A stretch of DNA of 7,587 bases from Candidatus Omnitrophota bacterium (GTDB taxonomy: Bacteria > Omnitrophota > Gorgyraeia > Gygaellales > Profunditerraquicolaceae): the NCBI GenBank assembly GCA_028715095.1, contig JAQUSM010000046.1:1-7587 (forward strand), written 5' to 3'. The position numbers and the translations under genes were made by a program. Under the pieces are notes generated by a model, which did not search any database, was not told where the DNA came from, and was given only the letters and a program-made list of their open reading frames with translations. Positions 1 to 7,181 of this stretch are shown piece after piece. Positions within the stretch are counted from its first letter, which is position 1. Each line of letters starts with the position of its first letter.

Positions 1-315
1 CCCTAAATATTTCATTTCGGTAACTGACCTGAGCGATCTGCCGATCAGGCGCTGAATTTCGTAAGTGCGGCCGGAATCCTTGCCGCGCGGGATACGGCTG
101 CCGCAGGAACGCGGAAGCATGCCGTACTCTGCGGTAACCCAGCCGGTGCCTGAATTTCTCAAGAACGGCGGAACGGTCTCCTCGACTGAAGCAGTACAAA
201 TTACCTTGGTATTGCCTAACTCTATAAGGCAGGATCCTTCGGGATACTTGATATAATTCCTGGTTATAGAAACCTTCCTGATTTTATCCATCCCGCGTCC
301 ATCAATCCTAACCAT
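1..315 (-). CDS. rph: RNase PH (partial, C-terminal part beyond left edge)
   Basis: Phosphate-dependent 3'-to-5' exoribonuclease that trims the 3' ends of tRNA precursors and other RNAs in the cytoplasm. Reading the minus strand from the ATG at 313-315 gives 105 codons open to the window edge, beginning [15 protein letters not shown]. The family signatures are plain: the '[11 protein letters not shown]' segment (about residues 43-53), '[12 protein letters not shown]' (about 60-71) and '[16 protein letters not shown]' (about 83-98), which carries an arginine used for phosphate binding in this family. The full protein is normally about 240 residues, so less than half is visible. A strong GGAGG at 324-328 sits 8 bases before the ATG and lies inside the last codons of the upstream fumarase beta gene; the two genes overlap by 8 bases (308-315), which fixes this start and suggests coupled translation. 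RNase PH genes are often found next to murI in other bacteria, so the location fits a conserved neighbourhood that has been expanded here. Confidence 0.95.
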   Translation of the reverse strand, partial: MVRIDGRGMDKIRKVSITRNYIKYPEGSCLIELGNTKVICTASVEETVPPFLRNSGTGWVTAEYGMLPRSCGSRIPRGKDSGRTYEIQRLIGRSLRSVTEMKYLG

Positions 316-826
316 AAATACTACCTCCTTTAGCGTCGATTGCGACAATCAACGGAAAATCTTTAACTTCTAACTTTAAAATTGACTCCGGGCCTAAATC
401 GCCATAGGCAACTATTCCGGATTTTTTAACGTACTTTGTTAAGAGAGCCCCGCATCCGGCATATGCAACAAAATAAATCCCTTTATATTTTTTGATCGCC
501 GCTTTTACTTCTGTCGACCTGTCCCCCTTGCCGATCATCGCCCTTAACCCCCTGGCAAGCAATAAAGGAGTGAATGTGTCCATGCGTGAACTGGTAGTCG
601 GACCGCATGAGCCGATTACCCCGGCCGTCGGAGTTTGCGCCGGGCCGCAATAATAGATAATTGCATCTTTAAGCTCAATGGGAAGCCTCTTACCTGCTTT
701 AATCGCCTCAACCAATCTTTTATGCGCCTGGTCGCGGGCTGTATAAATTGTCCCGCTTAAGAAAATCTCCTGGCCTGCTTTTAAAGACTTGATTGTATTT
801 AAATCTAAAGGGGTTTTTATTTTCAT
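308..826 (-). CDS. Class I fumarate hydratase, beta (C-terminal) subunit
   Basis: Small subunit of the iron-sulfur fumarase that interconverts fumarate and L-malate. The 172-residue product matches the C-terminal domain of single-chain class I fumarases, with '[13 protein letters not shown]' (about 26-38), '[25 protein letters not shown]' region (about 59-83, key residues in the CGP and GPTTSSRMD blocks) and 'GKGD' (about 99-102). It starts within an ATGA overlap with the alpha-subunit gene at 823-826, has no evident Shine-Dalgarno of its own, and ends 8 bases inside rph, so its synthesis is probably coupled to that of alpha in a 1:1 ratio. L(+)-tartrate dehydratase beta is a close homologue and cannot be strictly excluded from sequence inspection, but no tartrate-related gene is nearby and fumarase is the common role. 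Confidence 0.93.
   Translation of the reverse strand: MKIKTPLDLNTIKSLKAGQEIFLSGTIYTARDQAHKRLVEAIKAGKRLPIELKDAIIYYCGPAQTPTAGVIGSCGPTTSSRMDTFTPLLLARGLRAMIGKGDRSTEVKAAIKKYKGIYFVAYAGCGALLTKYVKKSGIVAYGDLGPESILKLEVKDFPLIVAIDAKGGSIYG
324..328 (-). promoter_or_regulatory. Ribosome binding site of rph inside the fumarase beta gene
   Basis: GGAGG on the minus strand, 8 bases before the rph ATG and within the codons for Gly-Gly near the fumarase beta C-terminus. It decides the rph start and shows that rph can be initiated independently despite the 8-base overlap. Confidence 0.8.
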
Positions 827-1644
827 AAAGTTACAGATGCGCTTCTTAAAGCATGACAGCTGATATTTACGCTAACCGGCAGGCCGGCGATATGCGTAGG
901 ATGCGTTTGGATATGGACCGCCAAAGCAGTATTCATCCCTCCCAGACCCATTGGGCCAATCCCGGTTTTGTTTATCCGCTTCAATAAATCTTTCTCCAGG
1001 TCTGAACTCCCGGGTGCGATCTTCCGCAGCAAAGCCTTTTTCGCCATAAGCCCGGCGTAATCAGCCGTTCCTCCAATGCCTACACCTATAACATAGGGCG
1101 GGCAGGCGTCGTGTCCGGCCTCCTTTACTGCCTTGATAACAAATTCCTCGATCTCCTCAATACTGGCCGTAGGCTTAAACATTTTTAATTGTGACTTATT
1201 TTCACAGCCGAACCCTTTGGGTAACAGGGTTAGCTTAATTTTATTCCCCTTCACTATATCCGTATGCATTATGCAGGGAGAAAAACCCGGCGCCCCCCTT
1301 TTCAGCGGATGCCCGACAATGGAATTCCTCAAATAGTATCTTCTATATCCTTCGTCTATGCCTTTATTTATCGCTGCCTTTAAATCCCCGCGAATCATAA
1401 CATCCTGGCCGATTTGAATAAACACAACCGGCAGCCCGGTATCCTGGCAAATAGCCAGATTGTGTTTCCGGGCATAGGCAGCATTGTCCAATATAGCCTT
1501 AAGGATTGTCTTCGCCTGTTTATTTTTTTCGACAGCATAAGATTTTCTTAAAGCGGATAAAACATCCCCGCGTAAAAAGAAACTGGCTCGCCTGACTAAC
1601 TCCGTAACAGCCCTGGTTATTTTTATTGCTTCAATCTTTTTCAT
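823..1644 (-). CDS. Class I fumarate hydratase, alpha (N-terminal, Fe-S) subunit
   Basis: Catalytic [4Fe-4S] subunit of two-subunit class I fumarase, acting in the TCA cycle or in fumarate-linked anaerobic metabolism. The 273-residue product has the three expected cluster-ligand cysteines: C66 in 'ICQDTGLP', C147 in 'GFGCENKS' and C181 in 'ACPPYVIGVGIGG'. Further family blocks are 'GAPGFSPCIMHTD' (about 117-129) and 'GIGPMGLGG' (about 228-236). Length is as usual for separate alpha subunits. The start ATG at 1642-1644 overlaps the queF stop as ATGA, and the end overlaps the beta-subunit start in the same way, so alpha and beta are translationally coupled. No good ribosome site precedes the start; coupling to queF is the likely means of initiation. 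This class of enzyme is oxygen-sensitive, which hints at an anaerobic or microaerobic habit. Tartrate dehydratase alpha is the main alternative. Confidence 0.94.
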   Translation of the reverse strand: MKKIEAIKITRAVTELVRRASFFLRGDVLSALRKSYAVEKNKQAKTILKAILDNAAYARKHNLAICQDTGLPVVFIQIGQDVMIRGDLKAAINKGIDEGYRRYYLRNSIVGHPLKRGAPGFSPCIMHTDIVKGNKIKLTLLPKGFGCENKSQLKMFKPTASIEEIEEFVIKAVKEAGHDACPPYVIGVGIGGTADYAGLMAKKALLRKIAPGSSDLEKDLLKRINKTGIGPMGLGGMNTALAVHIQTHPTHIAGLPVSVNISCHALRSASVTL

Positions 1645-2039
1645 TTTGTTTTGTATTCCCGGGAAACGGTAGTTGTAATCCCTCCGCGGGGATTAAAAAC
1701 CCCCTCAATCTTTACCCGGCGCGGTTTAACCGCTTTTACAAAATCCTCAAGCATCTTGTTAATCAAATGCTCGTGGAATATCCCTATATTGCGGTAAAAT
1801 ATAGTATACATCTTAAAAGATTTTAACTCTACGCAGGACTTAGCCGGAGAATACTCGATGCGGATAACCGCGAAATCAGGCAGGCCTGTTTTCGGGCAGA
1901 TGCATGTAAACTCCGGGATATCCAGGTTAATCGTATAAACCTTATCCGGATACTGATTCTGCCAAACCTCGATCTCGGGAGTTTTTAATCCTCTGACATT
2001 ATTCTGCAGTCCTTCATACGAAGAAATATTCTTTTCCAT
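1641..2039 (-). CDS. queF: NADPH-dependent 7-cyano-7-deazaguanine reductase (preQ0 to preQ1)
   Basis: Reduces the nitrile of preQ0 to the primary amine of preQ1, the last free-base step before insertion into tRNA in queuosine synthesis. The 132-residue product is the short, unimodular (Bacillus-type) form. The catalytic cysteine is C48 in 'CPKTGLPDFA' and the catalytic aspartate D55; H89 and E90 in 'RNIGIFHE' correspond to the substrate-contacting His-Glu pair. The spacings C48-D55 and C48-H89 equal those remembered for Bacillus subtilis QueF. The QueF signature 'ELKSFKMY' occupies residues 71-78. AGGAG at 2048-2052 lies 8 bases before the ATG and is inside the end of the glycoside hydrolase gene, whose TAA directly abuts this ATG. 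It is separated from queD, queC and queE only by that hydrolase gene and clearly belongs to the same pathway. Confidence 0.97.
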   Translation of the reverse strand: MEKNISSYEGLQNNVRGLKTPEIEVWQNQYPDKVYTINLDIPEFTCICPKTGLPDFAVIRIEYSPAKSCVELKSFKMYTIFYRNIGIFHEHLINKMLEDFVKAVKPRRVKIEGVFNPRGGITTTVSREYKTK

Positions 2040-3515
2040 TTAATTATCTCCTATCAATACAGGAATACTGCCCAGCGACACGGATATCCTGCCATCGCTT
2101 ACATTTTCTGTCTTTGTTTTAAAACCAGATCCATACCGCATAACCGCCTCGGTAATTTTTACTTGTTTTGAAGTTATACCTGAGATTACGATCTGGTTTT
2201 CTTGCGGATTATTATTCCAGGCAGCCCAGACAGGCTTGCCATTTTTCATAAATCTATAGATATAAATTCCGTCTTTTTCCTGGATTACCCTGATAGCGTC
2301 CAAATCGCTTCCATCCAGAATCTCAACCATGTTTTTATAGGTGTAATAGGACAGTTTCTTATGAGATTGACCGTCGGTTTCAGGATTATTGATAAGCCCG
2401 ACATTATCAAAAACATTGTCCTTTAACCCTGCGTAACCCGACCACTCAGTCAAGGTCAGCCAGAACACCTTTTTGACATTATGAGTAATAGAGTATACAT
2501 ATATTTTAAACAAACTCGCTGCCTGTTCATTTTCGGTCTTAGTAAAAAGCTTAAAGGTTGAAGGCGCCCCTGCCGGAGCAAGCGGCGAACCTGAATAATC
2601 CCCTGTCTCCGTCAACCAGAAAGGCACAAAGTAACCGTATTTCGACAATCCTTCTCTTATTGCGTTAACATGTGAATCCATGGTCGGGATTACATTTATA
2701 TCTTGATTAAGGTTATACAGATGAAAACTAAAAATATCAAAATACTTATCATCAGGGTTATCTTTTATTCTGTCCAATTCTTTTATTATTGAAAAATAAT
2801 AACTGCGGGATTTCTCAAGATCAGGCTGATGTGACATCCCCGCGATAAGCACCTTTGCGTTAGGGTTGGCCTTTTTTATGATTTTATAGCAATTCTTTAA
2901 CAACCTGGCATAGTTTTCAGGCGTATCGCTCCAAAAAATATCAAAATCAACTTCATTCTCTATTTCCCAATAATTTATTACGGGAGAACCTAAAGCGTCA
3001 TCAATGCCGTCGCCATCGTATCTCTCTACTGCTTTTTCCAGAAAGTTAAGGAATCCGGCCATATCATGGGGCGCCTTTACGCTTAGCCCTCCATTAACGG
3101 CACGCACATCAGGCTGGTCAAGATGATTCCAATTCATCACGACTACAACTAAATTCAATCCGGCTTTAGCGGCTTCGGAAAACATATAATCAGTCCTGGA
3201 CCAGTCATATCTGCCTCTCTCATTTTCCACCAGGTCCCAGGTCAAGCCTTCCAACCCGCCATAACGGGCCCATCTGGCCCCGGCATTAACAACGTCTTGC
3301 GGCCTGTCATAACCGGGAGGCAGCGATATCATCCAAAAAGGCACAGGCCTGTCAGGGACTTTAGGGTTACTCAAAGCAAAAGGAGAACGCTCAAAAGAAA
3401 TTATCCCGTTGCCGGCCTCGGCTTGAGAAAAAGCAGCCTTTTTAAAAATAAACGGATCGCAGACGCCTAAAACAAAAACGCTTATTATCGCAGTTAAATT
3501 AAATAGCCTTATCAC
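2040..3515 (-). CDS. Secreted clan GH-A-type glycoside hydrolase
   Basis: Predicted exported carbohydrate-cleaving enzyme with a (beta/alpha)8 barrel; substrate unknown. The 491-residue product starts with a hydrophobic export segment (about residues 3-18 and on to a likely cleavage site near 'AAFSQA', 27-32). The barrel runs from about residue 58 to 400. 'YWEIENEVD' (182-190) has the Asn-Glu pair N187-E188 typical of the acid/base residue of clan GH-A, and E303 in 'FWLTETGDYSG' fits the nucleophile near the end of a beta strand. The last 80 residues look like the beta-sandwich that follows the barrel in GH39- or GH79-like enzymes. The start is GTG at 3513-3515, overlapping the queE stop as GTGA, with AGGA a few bases upstream. 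The stop TAA abuts the queF ATG. The family number (GH5, GH39 or an unassigned one) cannot be settled by eye. A Cys at position 19 lies after 'VLGV', which is not a proper lipobox. Confidence 0.85.
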   Translation of the reverse strand: MIRLFNLTAIISVFVLGVCDPFIFKKAAFSQAEAGNGIISFERSPFALSNPKVPDRPVPFWMISLPPGYDRPQDVVNAGARWARYGGLEGLTWDLVENERGRYDWSRTDYMFSEAAKAGLNLVVVVMNWNHLDQPDVRAVNGGLSVKAPHDMAGFLNFLEKAVERYDGDGIDDALGSPVINYWEIENEVDFDIFWSDTPENYARLLKNCYKIIKKANPNAKVLIAGMSHQPDLEKSRSYYFSIIKELDRIKDNPDDKYFDIFSFHLYNLNQDINVIPTMDSHVNAIREGLSKYGYFVPFWLTETGDYSGSPLAPAGAPSTFKLFTKTENEQAASLFKIYVYSITHNVKKVFWLTLTEWSGYAGLKDNVFDNVGLINNPETDGQSHKKLSYYTYKNMVEILDGSDLDAIRVIQEKDGIYIYRFMKNGKPVWAAWNNNPQENQIVISGITSKQVKITEAVMRYGSGFKTKTENVSDGRISVSLGSIPVLIGDN

Positions 3516-4183
3516 TTTATTCCTATCATTTTATGTATCTGCGGGATAACGCAGGCAGTGACCCTCTCCTGGACACAGATCTCCTTAAACCTGGATAATT
3601 TCTTGTCCAATAGCCCCGGGTGCTCATTGCTATTCGGCTGCAAAATTAAAACACTCCCCGGGCTTACCCCCCTGATCAGCTCAAGCGCCTGTTTTAAATC
3701 CTCTTCTTTGGTCAACTGGCAGATAATCGCTTTTAAGAATACCTCTTTTCTGCGGGCAACTTTTAAGAAGTTCCTGTGTTTATCCCAGAGGTCTCCCATT
3801 CCGGTTGAGCTGGGAAGTTTTAAATCCATCGCCACAAAATCTATATATTCGATAAGCTCCTCCAATTCAGCCGTTAGCGTACCGTTTGTTTCCAGGTAAT
3901 GCTTGTGGCCGTGTTTGGCGGTAAGCACTAATATTTCTTTCAGGAAATCCTTGCATAAAAGAGGTTCCCCGCCGGTAAAAGAGATAGAGTGATACTTATC
4001 CTGATAAAGTTCAATCTCTTTAAAGAGCTCCTGCGGATCGTACTCCATAAACCGGTCAGGCCTGGTATCACAAAAACTGCAGCTTAGATTACAGCCAAAG
4101 AAACGCACAAAGATCTGCTTTTCCCCCAAATACAGGCCTTCTCCTTGTATGCTTTCAAAAACCTCGACAATCTTTGCCTTCAT
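3512..4183 (-). CDS. queE: 7-carboxy-7-deazaguanine synthase (radical SAM)
   Basis: Radical S-adenosylmethionine enzyme that converts 6-carboxy-5,6,7,8-tetrahydropterin (product of QueD) to 7-carboxy-7-deazaguanine (substrate of QueC). The 223-residue product shows the N-terminal 'SIQGEGLYLG' substrate-binding segment (11-20), the CxxxCxxC cluster motif with C31, C35 and C38 in 'GCNLSCSFCDT', and the radical SAM 'SFTGGEPLL' block (68-76). Length agrees with QueE. The start ATG overlaps the queC stop as ATGA (4180-4183), and its TGA overlaps the GTG start of the following hydrolase gene. No independent Shine-Dalgarno is obvious, so translation probably depends on ribosomes finishing queC. Cytoplasmic; needs a [4Fe-4S] cluster, SAM and Mg2+ by family knowledge. 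Confidence 0.97.
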   Translation of the reverse strand: MKAKIVEVFESIQGEGLYLGEKQIFVRFFGCNLSCSFCDTRPDRFMEYDPQELFKEIELYQDKYHSISFTGGEPLLCKDFLKEILVLTAKHGHKHYLETNGTLTAELEELIEYIDFVAMDLKLPSSTGMGDLWDKHRNFLKVARRKEVFLKAIICQLTKEEDLKQALELIRGVSPGSVLILQPNSNEHPGLLDKKLSRFKEICVQERVTACVIPQIHKMIGIK

Positions 4184-4836
4184 TTTTTTATCAGCGGGTC
4201 AACTAAGCCCGCCCCCTTAAAACCTTTGGCACGGTAATAACAGCTGTCGCATTTTGCGCAAGGATTTTTTTCTCCGCGGTAACATGACCAGGTTAATCCA
4301 AACGGAACCCCAAGTTTAGCTCCCATAAGGATTATCTGCGATTTATTCTTATGCAGCAAAGGCGCCAAAATTCCGGGGCCTGAGCAGGTGCCGGCCTTAA
4401 GCATCCTGCCAAAAGCCGCCAGGAATTCCGGACGGCAATCCGGATAACCGGAATAATCCTGGGCATGCGCTCCGATAAAAATCGCCTGTGCCCCTATTGT
4501 CTCGGCAAATGAAGCGGCAAAACTTAAAAAAATGATATTGCGCGACGGCACATAAGTAGCCGGGATGCCCCGGTTAACCTTTTCAGGAATTCTTATTTTT
4601 TGATCCAGGAGAGCAGACCCTTTCCAGGGAAAATTTATCTTTAAGATTTTATAAGCGCAGCCGGCTGCCCTGGCTATTCTTACAGCCCGGTAAATCTCTT
4701 TTTTATGCAGTTGGCCATAATTAAAGATCAGGCAATGGCAAAGGTACCCTTTTGCTTTAGCAAAATATAGAACCGTAGCAGAATCCAGGCCTCCGGACAA
4801 AAGAACCACCGCCTGTTTAGCCCTGTTATTCTTCAT
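4180..4836 (-). CDS. queC: 7-cyano-7-deazaguanine (preQ0) synthase
   Basis: ATP-dependent enzyme that turns 7-carboxy-7-deazaguanine into the nitrile preQ0 using ammonia. The 218-residue product has the PP-loop ATPase motif 'LSGGLDSATVL' (13-23) and the C-terminal four-cysteine zinc site, C185, C193, C196 and C199, in 'CYRGEKNPCAKCDSC'. 'YVPSRNIIFLSFA' (95-107) is also typical. Length is normal. The gene starts at an ATG 11 bases inside the end of queD and has no visible ribosome site directly before it, which suggests reinitiation after queD. It ends in an ATGA overlap with queE, so queD-queC-queE form a tightly coupled pathway unit. Confidence 0.97.
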   Translation of the reverse strand: MKNNRAKQAVVLLSGGLDSATVLYFAKAKGYLCHCLIFNYGQLHKKEIYRAVRIARAAGCAYKILKINFPWKGSALLDQKIRIPEKVNRGIPATYVPSRNIIFLSFAASFAETIGAQAIFIGAHAQDYSGYPDCRPEFLAAFGRMLKAGTCSGPGILAPLLHKNKSQIILMGAKLGVPFGLTWSCYRGEKNPCAKCDSCYYRAKGFKGAGLVDPLIKK

Positions 4837-5182
4837 ATGTGGCGGAGCTTGAGCTGTTTTCCCAGACAGTTACATTCTTGAGCAAGGGGATATGGACCTT
4901 AAGTTCATTATAAATATGTTTGGCAATATTCTCGGATGTCGGATTCAGCTTCTTGAAGGGAATTAATTTATTTAAATATTTATGGTCCATCTTTTCCAGG
5001 ACCGTATTTAATTTCTTTTTTAAATATTTAAAATCCAAAACCATTCCGATATTATCCAAAGTTTTGGATTGCACGCAGATCTCAACGCGCCAATTATGTC
5101 CGTGCAGATCCTCGCATTTGCCTTTATAACCTCTCAAATTATGCGCGGAACTAAAAACACCCTCTACTTTTAAACTATACAT
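4826..5182 (-). CDS. queD: 6-carboxy-5,6,7,8-tetrahydropterin synthase
   Basis: Converts 7,8-dihydroneopterin triphosphate to 6-carboxy-tetrahydropterin, the first committed step toward preQ0. The 118-residue product is a compact member of the 6-pyruvoyl-tetrahydropterin synthase family. Zinc ligands are H14 in 'SSAHNLRG', H27 and H29 in 'DLHGHNW'; the catalytic cysteine is C23 in 'GKCEDLHGH', a spacing characteristic of QueD; H67 in 'MDHKYLN' and E108 in 'VWENSSSSA' complete the active site. The start ATG overlaps the end of murI by 8 bases (5175-5182), with AAGGTG a few bases upstream within murI. It overlaps queC by 11 bases. GTP cyclohydrolase I, which supplies the substrate, is not in this window. 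Confidence 0.96.
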   Translation of the reverse strand: MYSLKVEGVFSSAHNLRGYKGKCEDLHGHNWRVEICVQSKTLDNIGMVLDFKYLKKKLNTVLEKMDHKYLNKLIPFKKLNPTSENIAKHIYNELKVHIPLLKNVTVWENSSSSATYEE

Positions 5183-5966
5183 TATTCACCTTCTTCACGT
5201 TCCTTAACGGACTGCCCAGGAAGCGCTGCGCCAGGCCGCTAAACCATTCGGGGTTATCGCTGACGTAAAAAACATTTTTGCCTCCCTTGCCGCGGTTAAA
5301 CAGGTCTTCACTGGCTAAAATTTTCTTAACTTCACAAGCTACCTGCTTGGCGGAATCAATCAAGATAACATCTTTGCCCAAGACCTGCTGAATTACCGGT
5401 TTAAGCAAAGGATAATGCGTGCAGCCTAAGATCACCGTATCTACCCCGGCGTCTTTAAGGGGTTTCAAATAGCTTTTTACTACGCTTAAAACAACCTCTC
5501 CGGAAAGCCAGCCCTCTTCCACAAAAGGGACAAATAAAGGACAGGATGCCGTAACCACTTTGGCCTTAGGGTCAAGCTGCTTGATCTCCATTTCATAGGT
5601 GCGGCTTTTAATCGTACCCTTGGTCCCGATTACACCGATACGCTTGTTCTGTGAAGCATAAACCGCCTCTCTTACCCCCGGGGTAATCACGCCGATAATC
5701 GGGGCGCGGAAATAATTCTTTATTACCGGCAGCGCGAAACTGGAAGCGGTATTACAGGCAACGCAAATAAGCTTAACATCCTGCTTTAAGAGAAATAAAA
5801 TATTCTCGATAGAGAAACGGATGACTGTCTCACGTGATTTAATCCCATAGGGGACGCGGGCGGTATCCCCGAAATAAACTATATTTTCATTAGGCAGCTG
5901 CCGGATCAGCTCCTTAACTACCGTAAGCCCCCCGACACCGGAATCAAAAACACCGATAGATTTCAT
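5175..5966 (-). CDS. murI: Glutamate racemase
   Basis: Cofactor-independent racemase that makes D-glutamate for peptidoglycan precursors in the cytoplasm. The 263-residue product has the N-terminal 'GVFDSGVGGLTV' block (5-16), the first catalytic cysteine C71 in 'VACNTASS', and the second catalytic cysteine C182 followed by H184 in 'GCTHYPLL'. 'YFGDTARVPYG' (31-41) is another family block. Length is typical. GGAGG at 5977-5981 lies 10 bases before the ATG, inside the end of the amidase gene; the two genes overlap as ATGA at 5963-5966. Being next to a peptidoglycan amidase makes functional sense, and murI is a frequent neighbour of rph, which here lies seven genes further downstream. Confidence 0.97.
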   Translation of the reverse strand: MKSIGVFDSGVGGLTVVKELIRQLPNENIVYFGDTARVPYGIKSRETVIRFSIENILFLLKQDVKLICVACNTASSFALPVIKNYFRAPIIGVITPGVREAVYASQNKRIGVIGTKGTIKSRTYEMEIKQLDPKAKVVTASCPLFVPFVEEGWLSGEVVLSVVKSYLKPLKDAGVDTVILGCTHYPLLKPVIQQVLGKDVILIDSAKQVACEVKKILASEDLFNRGKGGKNVFYVSDNPEWFSGLAQRFLGSPLRNVKKVNNV

Positions 5967-7084
5967 CTTGCCGATACCTCCACTAAAGCCATATTCTGCG
6001 AATAATTCCTGAGGCCTTCCAGTATGCCTTCGGCTAATTTCTGCCGGTATGCGCTGGTCCTTAATAATTTTTCTTCATTCAGGTTTGAGACAAAACCGAC
6101 TTCAATCAATACGCCCGGAGTGCGCACCCCTTTTAATACCTGGAAACGAGCGCCTTTTATCCCCAGTATGTTGGCGTCAACGCTGGAATCCATAACCTTG
6201 CACAAAGAATGCGCCAGCTCTATTGATTCCGCCCGGCTATTCGTGTAAATCATATCCCAGATAATCGCCTGTAAATCCTGGGAGCTGTTGGTGATAACGG
6301 CGTTCTTTAGATTTAAGGAGGAGCTCTTTGCCGTCATATATGCACGTTTGGAATCACTTACGCTGGGAGCAACATAATAAACTTCAAAACCGCACAAGGA
6401 ACGTGAACGGTTGGCGTTGGAATGAATACTGACAAATAAATCCGCTCCTGATTTATTAGCGATACTTACCCGCGTAGAAAGAGGAATAAACCTGTCGTTT
6501 GAACGGGTAAGCACTGTACGCACCCCTTCTGCCCTTAAAAGATCGCTTAATTTTCTTGCTATATCAAGATTTACGTCCTTCTCCCTTAAGCCGTTTTTTC
6601 CTATCGCCCCGGGGTCATTGCCACCGTGGCCGGCATCAATAACTACCTTGCTTAATTTTACCTTTCCCCGGATCGGCTGGCGATACGTTGAAACAGACTG
6701 CGGGAACAAGATATCAAATACCTGCTCTTTAAATTGCCTGGGGACAACAATTGTACCTTGATAAATATCTATTGGCGAACTTAAATGCATGGGGCTGTCG
6801 TTAACTAAAACCAAAGTATCGCCTGCACGTAAATTCAGGCGCTTGGCATCTTTATTTAAATAAGCGGTGCTTATAAGCGTATCATACTGCATATCAACTC
6901 CGCGCAGCTCACATAAACTAATCAGCGGATAGTAAGTTAGGCCGTTTATTGAATAAGCCGGGATAGTGCTGGCCGGCGGGACAGTAGCGCAGCCGCTGAT
7001 TAAAATAAGCAGAGTTGCGCAGGTAAAAAATGTTTTTAGATATTTATTAGTTTTCATATATTTATAATGCAAAGATACTTTCAC
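5963..7084 (-). CDS. Lipoprotein N-acetylmuramoyl-L-alanine amidase (Amidase_3) with N-terminal stalk domain
   Basis: Zinc amidase that cuts the bond between MurNAc and the peptide stem in the cell wall, probably anchored to an envelope membrane. The 373-codon frame opens with GTG at 7082-7084; the ATG at 7055-7057 (residue 10) begins a more typical lipoprotein signal, MKTNKYLKT followed by a hydrophobic run and the lipobox 'LISGC' with C32. Neither start has a clear ribosome site; I prefer the inner ATG on signal-peptide grounds. Residues about 45-125 resemble the copper-amine-oxidase N-terminal (stalk) domain often paired with secreted amidases. The catalytic domain (146-360) has zinc ligands H153 in 'IDAGHGGNDPGA', E168 in 'LREKDVN' and H221 in 'VSIHSNA', and catalytic E328 in 'VLIEVGFVSN'. 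It is the first protein gene of the run and is likely involved in wall remodelling or daughter-cell separation. Confidence 0.93.
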   Translation of the reverse strand: MKVSLHYKYMKTNKYLKTFFTCATLLILISGCATVPPASTIPAYSINGLTYYPLISLCELRGVDMQYDTLISTAYLNKDAKRLNLRAGDTLVLVNDSPMHLSSPIDIYQGTIVVPRQFKEQVFDILFPQSVSTYRQPIRGKVKLSKVVIDAGHGGNDPGAIGKNGLREKDVNLDIARKLSDLLRAEGVRTVLTRSNDRFIPLSTRVSIANKSGADLFVSIHSNANRSRSLCGFEVYYVAPSVSDSKRAYMTAKSSSLNLKNAVITNSSQDLQAIIWDMIYTNSRAESIELAHSLCKVMDSSVDANILGIKGARFQVLKGVRTPGVLIEVGFVSNLNEEKLLRTSAYRQKLAEGILEGLRNYSQNMALVEVSAR

Positions 7085-7089
7085 TCGCT

Positions 7090-7108
7090 ATGCCGCTTGT
7101 CGCGGCAT
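7090..7108. repeat. Perfect 7-bp hairpin upstream of the amidase gene
   Basis: ATGCCGC (7090-7096) and GCGGCAT (7102-7108) enclose a 5-base loop. The stem ends 6 bases before the GTG start of the amidase frame, so it could limit ribosome access to that GTG and favours use of the inner ATG. No known family is recognised. Confidence 0.55.
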
Positions 7109-7154
7109 TACGTTCGTTCAGTATTAAGCACCTTAATCTTTTATCTAGCGAAAT

Positions 7155-7180
7155 CCTTGCGAGTCTTTAGACGAGCAAGG
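7155..7180. repeat. Stem-loop downstream of ssrA
   Basis: CCTTGC at 7155-7160 pairs with GCAAGG at 7175-7180, and inside it GTCT/AGAC (7163-7172) can pair after a 2-by-2 internal loop. It lies 14 bases past the tmRNA 3' end. On the minus strand it is followed by ATTTCGCT and no T-run, so it is a possible processing or weak termination element at most. Confidence 0.55.
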
Positions 7181-7181
7181 G

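Noticed and set aside
65..256. Plus-strand open frame at the left end
   Set aside because: It is the antisense shadow of rph, whose minus-strand translation matches RNase PH clearly.
308..1644. L(+)-tartrate dehydratase instead of fumarase
   Set aside because: The families are close, but no tartrate transporter or regulator is nearby and fumarase is the usual function of split alpha/beta pairs in such contexts; not fully excluded.
3455..3470. Lipobox in the glycoside hydrolase signal (Cys 19)
   Set aside because: The residue before the Cys is Val, not Gly, Ala or Ser, so a standard secreted signal peptide is more likely.
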